DNA from: Pseudoscleropodium purum
Lineage: Eukaryota > Streptophyta > Bryopsida > Hypnales > Brachytheciaceae
Length of the DNA: 64,000 nt
Assembly: GCA_963969395.1 (NCBI GenBank)
Contig: OZ017797.1
Span: 37,324,001-37,388,000, forward strand
Direction of reading: 5' to 3'
The notes below the pieces were generated by a model. It was not told where the DNA came from. It worked only from the letters and a program-made list of their open reading frames with translations, and did not search any database. The translations under genes and the position numbers were made by a program. Positions 61,001 through 64,000 of the stretch are shown here, piece after piece. The stretch's first letter is position 1; the number at the start of each line of letters is the position of its first letter.

Positions 61001-63680
61001 AATGGTATTGACGTGTTTGACCCAAAATTCAACATTGTATCACCTGGTGCTGACACAACTGTCTACTTTCCCTTCACCGACAAGGAGAGACGTTTAAGGG
61101 ATTTTCATGAACGTATTAACAAGCTCTTGTATGACCCTGAGCAAACTGCTGAGCATGTGTAAGTACTTTTTCTTACCTGCAAGCTTCTTTTAATTTTTTT
61201 CTTCCGAATGGAGGTCACAGAAGTAACTTATATCTAAACATCTTTGTTATATCTTTACCTTCAAGTACCAAAATGGAAAAAAATCTGTAGGAATTGAAAT
61301 AAATCATGCAAGAATTTTCAAGGAATTTGACAAATCGTTTCATTCGAAAGATGAAAATATGGCATTATTCTTGATGTCCAGGTAATCGGAACTAGATTCC
61401 TATTGTGCTCATGCTGATTTAATGTTAAATTAATGTTAACGTACTTCATGATGCAAATGGTGTTAAGTTAGCATTAATTTAGAACTAATGTCCTATTAAA
61501 TTAACTTACCATCAAAACTTTATTTTTCTAAGAGGAGGTGTCAGACCTTGTTATCCTGAATCTGCAACTTTCCAAATTGCGTTGCTTCTTTCTTCGCCCC
61601 TTTCTCAGAGAATTTTGAAATGAGATTTGTGGAAGCACTTCTTCTACGCGCCTAACGTGGTTCTTTCGAGAACGATGTTTGTGATGCAAATTGTCGGCGT
61701 TGTTAATATTAAGGGTGCTAAATATCTGGAAGTGCAGTGGAACCTTGAAGAACAAAAACAAGCCCATCCTCTTCTCTATGGCACGCCTTGACCAAGTGAA
61801 GAACATCAGCGGCCTTGTGGAAATGTTTGCCAAAAACTCGCGGCTCCGGGAGCTCGTGAACCTCGTGGTGGTGGCAGGCAACATCAAGAAGGAGAAATCC
61901 AAGGACCGTGAGGAAATGGCGGAGATCGACAAGATGTATAATTTGATGAAAGAATACAAGCTGGATGGGGACTTCCGATGGCTGTGTGCTCAGACAGACA
62001 GGGTTCTCAATGGCGAGCTCTACCGTTGCATTGCGGATTCCAATGGTGCCTTTGTCCAGCCCGCGTTATATGAAGGCTTTGGACTGACTGTCATTGAGGC
62101 CATGACGTGTGGCCTACCTACGTTTGCAACTTGCCATGGAGGGCCGAAGGAGATTGTGGAGAATGAGAAATCTGGGTTTCACATTGACCCGTATCATGGC
62201 GATGATGCCAGTAAGATTATGGTGGACTTCTTTGATAAGTGTACCAAGGAGGAGGGTTATTGGAGGAAATTCTCCGATGAAGGTCTCGAGCGAATTCGTA
62301 CCAAGTATGTCAACATTCTAACTCACTTCTGACTTTAGATGGATACTACTATTTGCATCCTTACAGTAAGACCTCTTCGCACCTATTGTCGTCACTAATT
62401 ACAACTGAGCATAGTTACTATTATTAATCATAAATTATTTTTATTAGATCTTATTGGTAATCAAAAGAGAATTCCAACGCACTTTAGCATGCTTATTTGG
62501 ACACCGTATGAATAAGTTATGAGTTTTCAAAGTACTGTTTCTAGGTGTACCGAAAACCAAGAGTAGGCTCTCGTAGACTTCATGTTTTTGATTGTGTACA
62601 TCTTGTGTAATCGAATATCTAGTTTTGTGTTGCATTTTGGTTTAAATGTAGGTGCCGTTTTGGGGGCAGTGTTAATTATAGGTGTACATACATTAATATG
62701 ATCTTCCTAACAATGCAAATTTATCTCACTTACATGGACTGTAGCACACATGCCCCGCATTAAAAACTATGTCATAGTCATTTTTTAGGACCCTAGGAAG
62801 TCAGATTAAAGAGGTCAGGGTGTGCAGAAGTACTCCACAGAGTGCGTGCTTCTTACCTTGTTACTGGCCTCACACTTGTCTTGTTATTATTGTTCTGAAG
62901 GTATACATGGGAGATTTATGCCCAGCGGTTGCTGACACTCTCAAGAGTATATGGCTTCTGGAAGTATGTGTCCAAGCTAGGAAGGCGTGAAACTAGGCGG
63001 TATCTCGAAATGTTCTACATCCTAAAATTCAGGGAATTGGTAAGCAATAAAAATCACTGTCACACTGGGTTATGCAACCTTCTAGTACTGGGAGGTTCTA
63101 GAAGGTTACACGACATAATTCTAAGTTTTCTTGAATGAAGGACGTTCAAGAGTGTACTTTTTTCTTCATTAGAGAGCTCACATTGAATCAAGTATATTTG
63201 TTTTTTGGGTTATGAACCAGTTTTGGTTGAAGTGGTCCCTTCTTGAAGAGCATTGAAATAGGAACACTGATTTGTCCTATTAGGGCATGTTACAAAATGA
63301 ACTTACATATGCTTATAACTTTTTACAAGGGAAGGAATAGGAATTTGCCAATGATATTTTGTTATGATTCTTCAACATGAAGAGCAAGCACTAGCACACA
63401 TACAATGAGTAAACATATACCTCCCTTGTGAAAAACGTTATAACCATGTGTTGTAAGTTCATTTTGTAACGTGCAACTAATAGGACAGATCAGTGTAGTA
63501 TTTTGCATTATTTTCGGTTCATGTTTGCATTTCAGGATCATTGTTGTTGAATCTAAATTCATGCCGAGGAGTTGTCACATGGTCTTAACATGCACTGGAT
63601 CTTCTTTTTTTCAGGTCAAGACTGTGCCTGTTGCAAGCGATGACAAGTCCTACCTCAAAGAGCAAGAGAAGAAAGTATAG
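55100..63680 (+). CDS. SUS: Sucrose synthase
   Basis: Fifteen coding exons: 55100-55221, 55303-55341, 55680-55809, 56480-56634, 56911-57103, 57658-57776, 58135-58351, 58797-58892, 59234-59407, 59570-59686, 60279-60445, 60934-61158, 61738-62304, 62901-63039 and 63615-63680. They encode 841 residues, slightly longer than the usual ~800-820, with all phases closing. The enzyme reversibly converts sucrose and UDP to UDP-glucose and fructose in the cytosol. The N-terminal regulatory half ([30 protein letters not shown]) is followed by the GT4-type GT-B domain ([81 protein letters not shown]). UDP-binding residues Arg601 and Lys606 (ARLDQVKN) and the E-x7-E pair Glu697/Glu705 (EGFGLTVIE) are present, so it should be active. 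The classic phospho-Ser of the N-terminus is Ala13 (TRVGAL). A short Lys/Glu-rich tail ends the protein. The small exon 2 and its donor AC|GTCATG are the least certain part. Confidence 0.93.
59864..60089. mobile_element. MITE in sucrose synthase intron 10
   Basis: Inverted ends: TTATGGAAGAAGCACCCATT on the left and TTATGGTCGAAGCACCCATT read inward from the right, both continuing ACCAACCA. It resembles, in inverse orientation, the element at 49510-49729. It lies wholly within the intron between exons 59570-59686 and 60279-60445 and leaves both splice sites intact. Confidence 0.75.
63264..63496. repeat. Foldback MITE in the last sucrose synthase intron
   Basis: Arms of about 70 bases are inverted. 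ACACTGATTTGTCCTATTAG, TTACAAAATGAACTTACA and ACAAGGGA on the left are mirrored on the right with few changes. The loop is about 80 bases. It lies inside the 575-base intron between the last two exons. No clear target-site duplication. Confidence 0.8.
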
Positions 63681-64000
63681 GGCATTTTCTTTTCTTTTTT
63701 CTTTTTCTTTACTGTAGTTTTCTGAAACTCGGAGTTGATTTCGAAGGAAAAAAACTGCATTTTCAGCAAACAGTGGTGTAAGAAGCAACCAATGTGGCAC
63801 AACACTACGTCCAATATTGAGGAGCAGTTTCGACTATGACCCAACTCTCAAAGTTCCACTTTTCCTCAAATTTTGATTGAATTCAGAATGTTCACAAATC
63901 CGAACTTTTGTGGGTCTTTCAGGTTTACAATAATGAGAGACTACTTTGATCTGCAAAGGTTGCAAATAATATCAAACGAAACTTGGAAAAATGCAAAACA
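63681..64000 (+). other. 3' flank of sucrose synthase
   Basis: A T/C-rich stretch (TTTTCTTTTCTTTTTTCTTTTTC) follows the stop codon directly. No classical AATAAA was seen before the window ends; the 3' untranslated region may continue beyond it. Confidence 0.4.

Overview
The window is nuclear DNA from a land plant. Its five protein-coding genes are split by GT..AG introns in plant-like positions. They encode plant families: a cell-wall pectate lyase, an ATX1-type copper chaperone, a SAM-domain protein, sucrose synthase and a large protein of a family I remember from land plants. They sit in very AT-rich intergenic DNA full of short inverted-repeat transposons (MITEs). The protein sequences have a slightly unusual, early-diverging flavour, so a bryophyte or other seed-free plant is my guess, with low confidence. 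No rRNA, tRNA, CRISPR array, LTR retrotransposon or organelle segment was recognised.

Layout. 1-6.6 kb: AT-rich DNA with a foldback element at the left edge and a 126-bp CACTA MITE that has a perfect TTA target-site duplication. 6.6-13.1 kb (minus): an eight-coding-exon gene for a 749-residue protein with a coiled coil, an acidic tract, a central region that I read as a degenerate tyrosine-recombinase (Crypton/DUF3504-like) fold, and a proline-rich tail with an AT-hook. 13.3-22.9 kb: repeats, including three related 0.7-1.1 kb TIR elements. 23.0-28.5 kb (plus): a pectate lyase gene with a triplicated promoter-side repeat and a duplicated 3' flank. 31.6-35.4 kb (plus): a SAM-domain gene. 37.5-39.1 kb (minus): a three-exon copper chaperone gene, convergent with the SAM gene. 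39.1-53.4 kb: an accessory region with a 76-bp minisatellite, a 3.1-kb long-TIR element with nested insertions, two hAT-type MITEs, a Harbinger-type MITE and other hairpins. 53.4-63.7 kb (plus): a complete 15-coding-exon sucrose synthase gene. Four imperfect ~320-bp tandem repeats occupy its putative 5' leader intron, and two further MITE-like elements lie in coding introns.

The five genes do not form a pathway. Sucrose synthase supplies UDP-glucose for wall and storage polymers and pectate lyase cuts wall pectin, but nothing in the sequence suggests joint control. The most promising candidate for something undescribed is the minus-strand gene at 6.6-10.4 kb. By eye it keeps the box-I arginine and the C-terminal tyrosine of the tyrosine-recombinase fold, while the other catalytic positions are replaced (H to F, R to K, H to Y). 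This suggests a domesticated, probably non-recombining transposase-derived DNA-binding protein. A second theme is that several gene starts are preceded by, or contain, short tandem or shared repeats of 200-380 bp.

All exon models were assembled by eye from reading frames and splice-site consensus. In all five genes the intron phases close, which is the main internal support.
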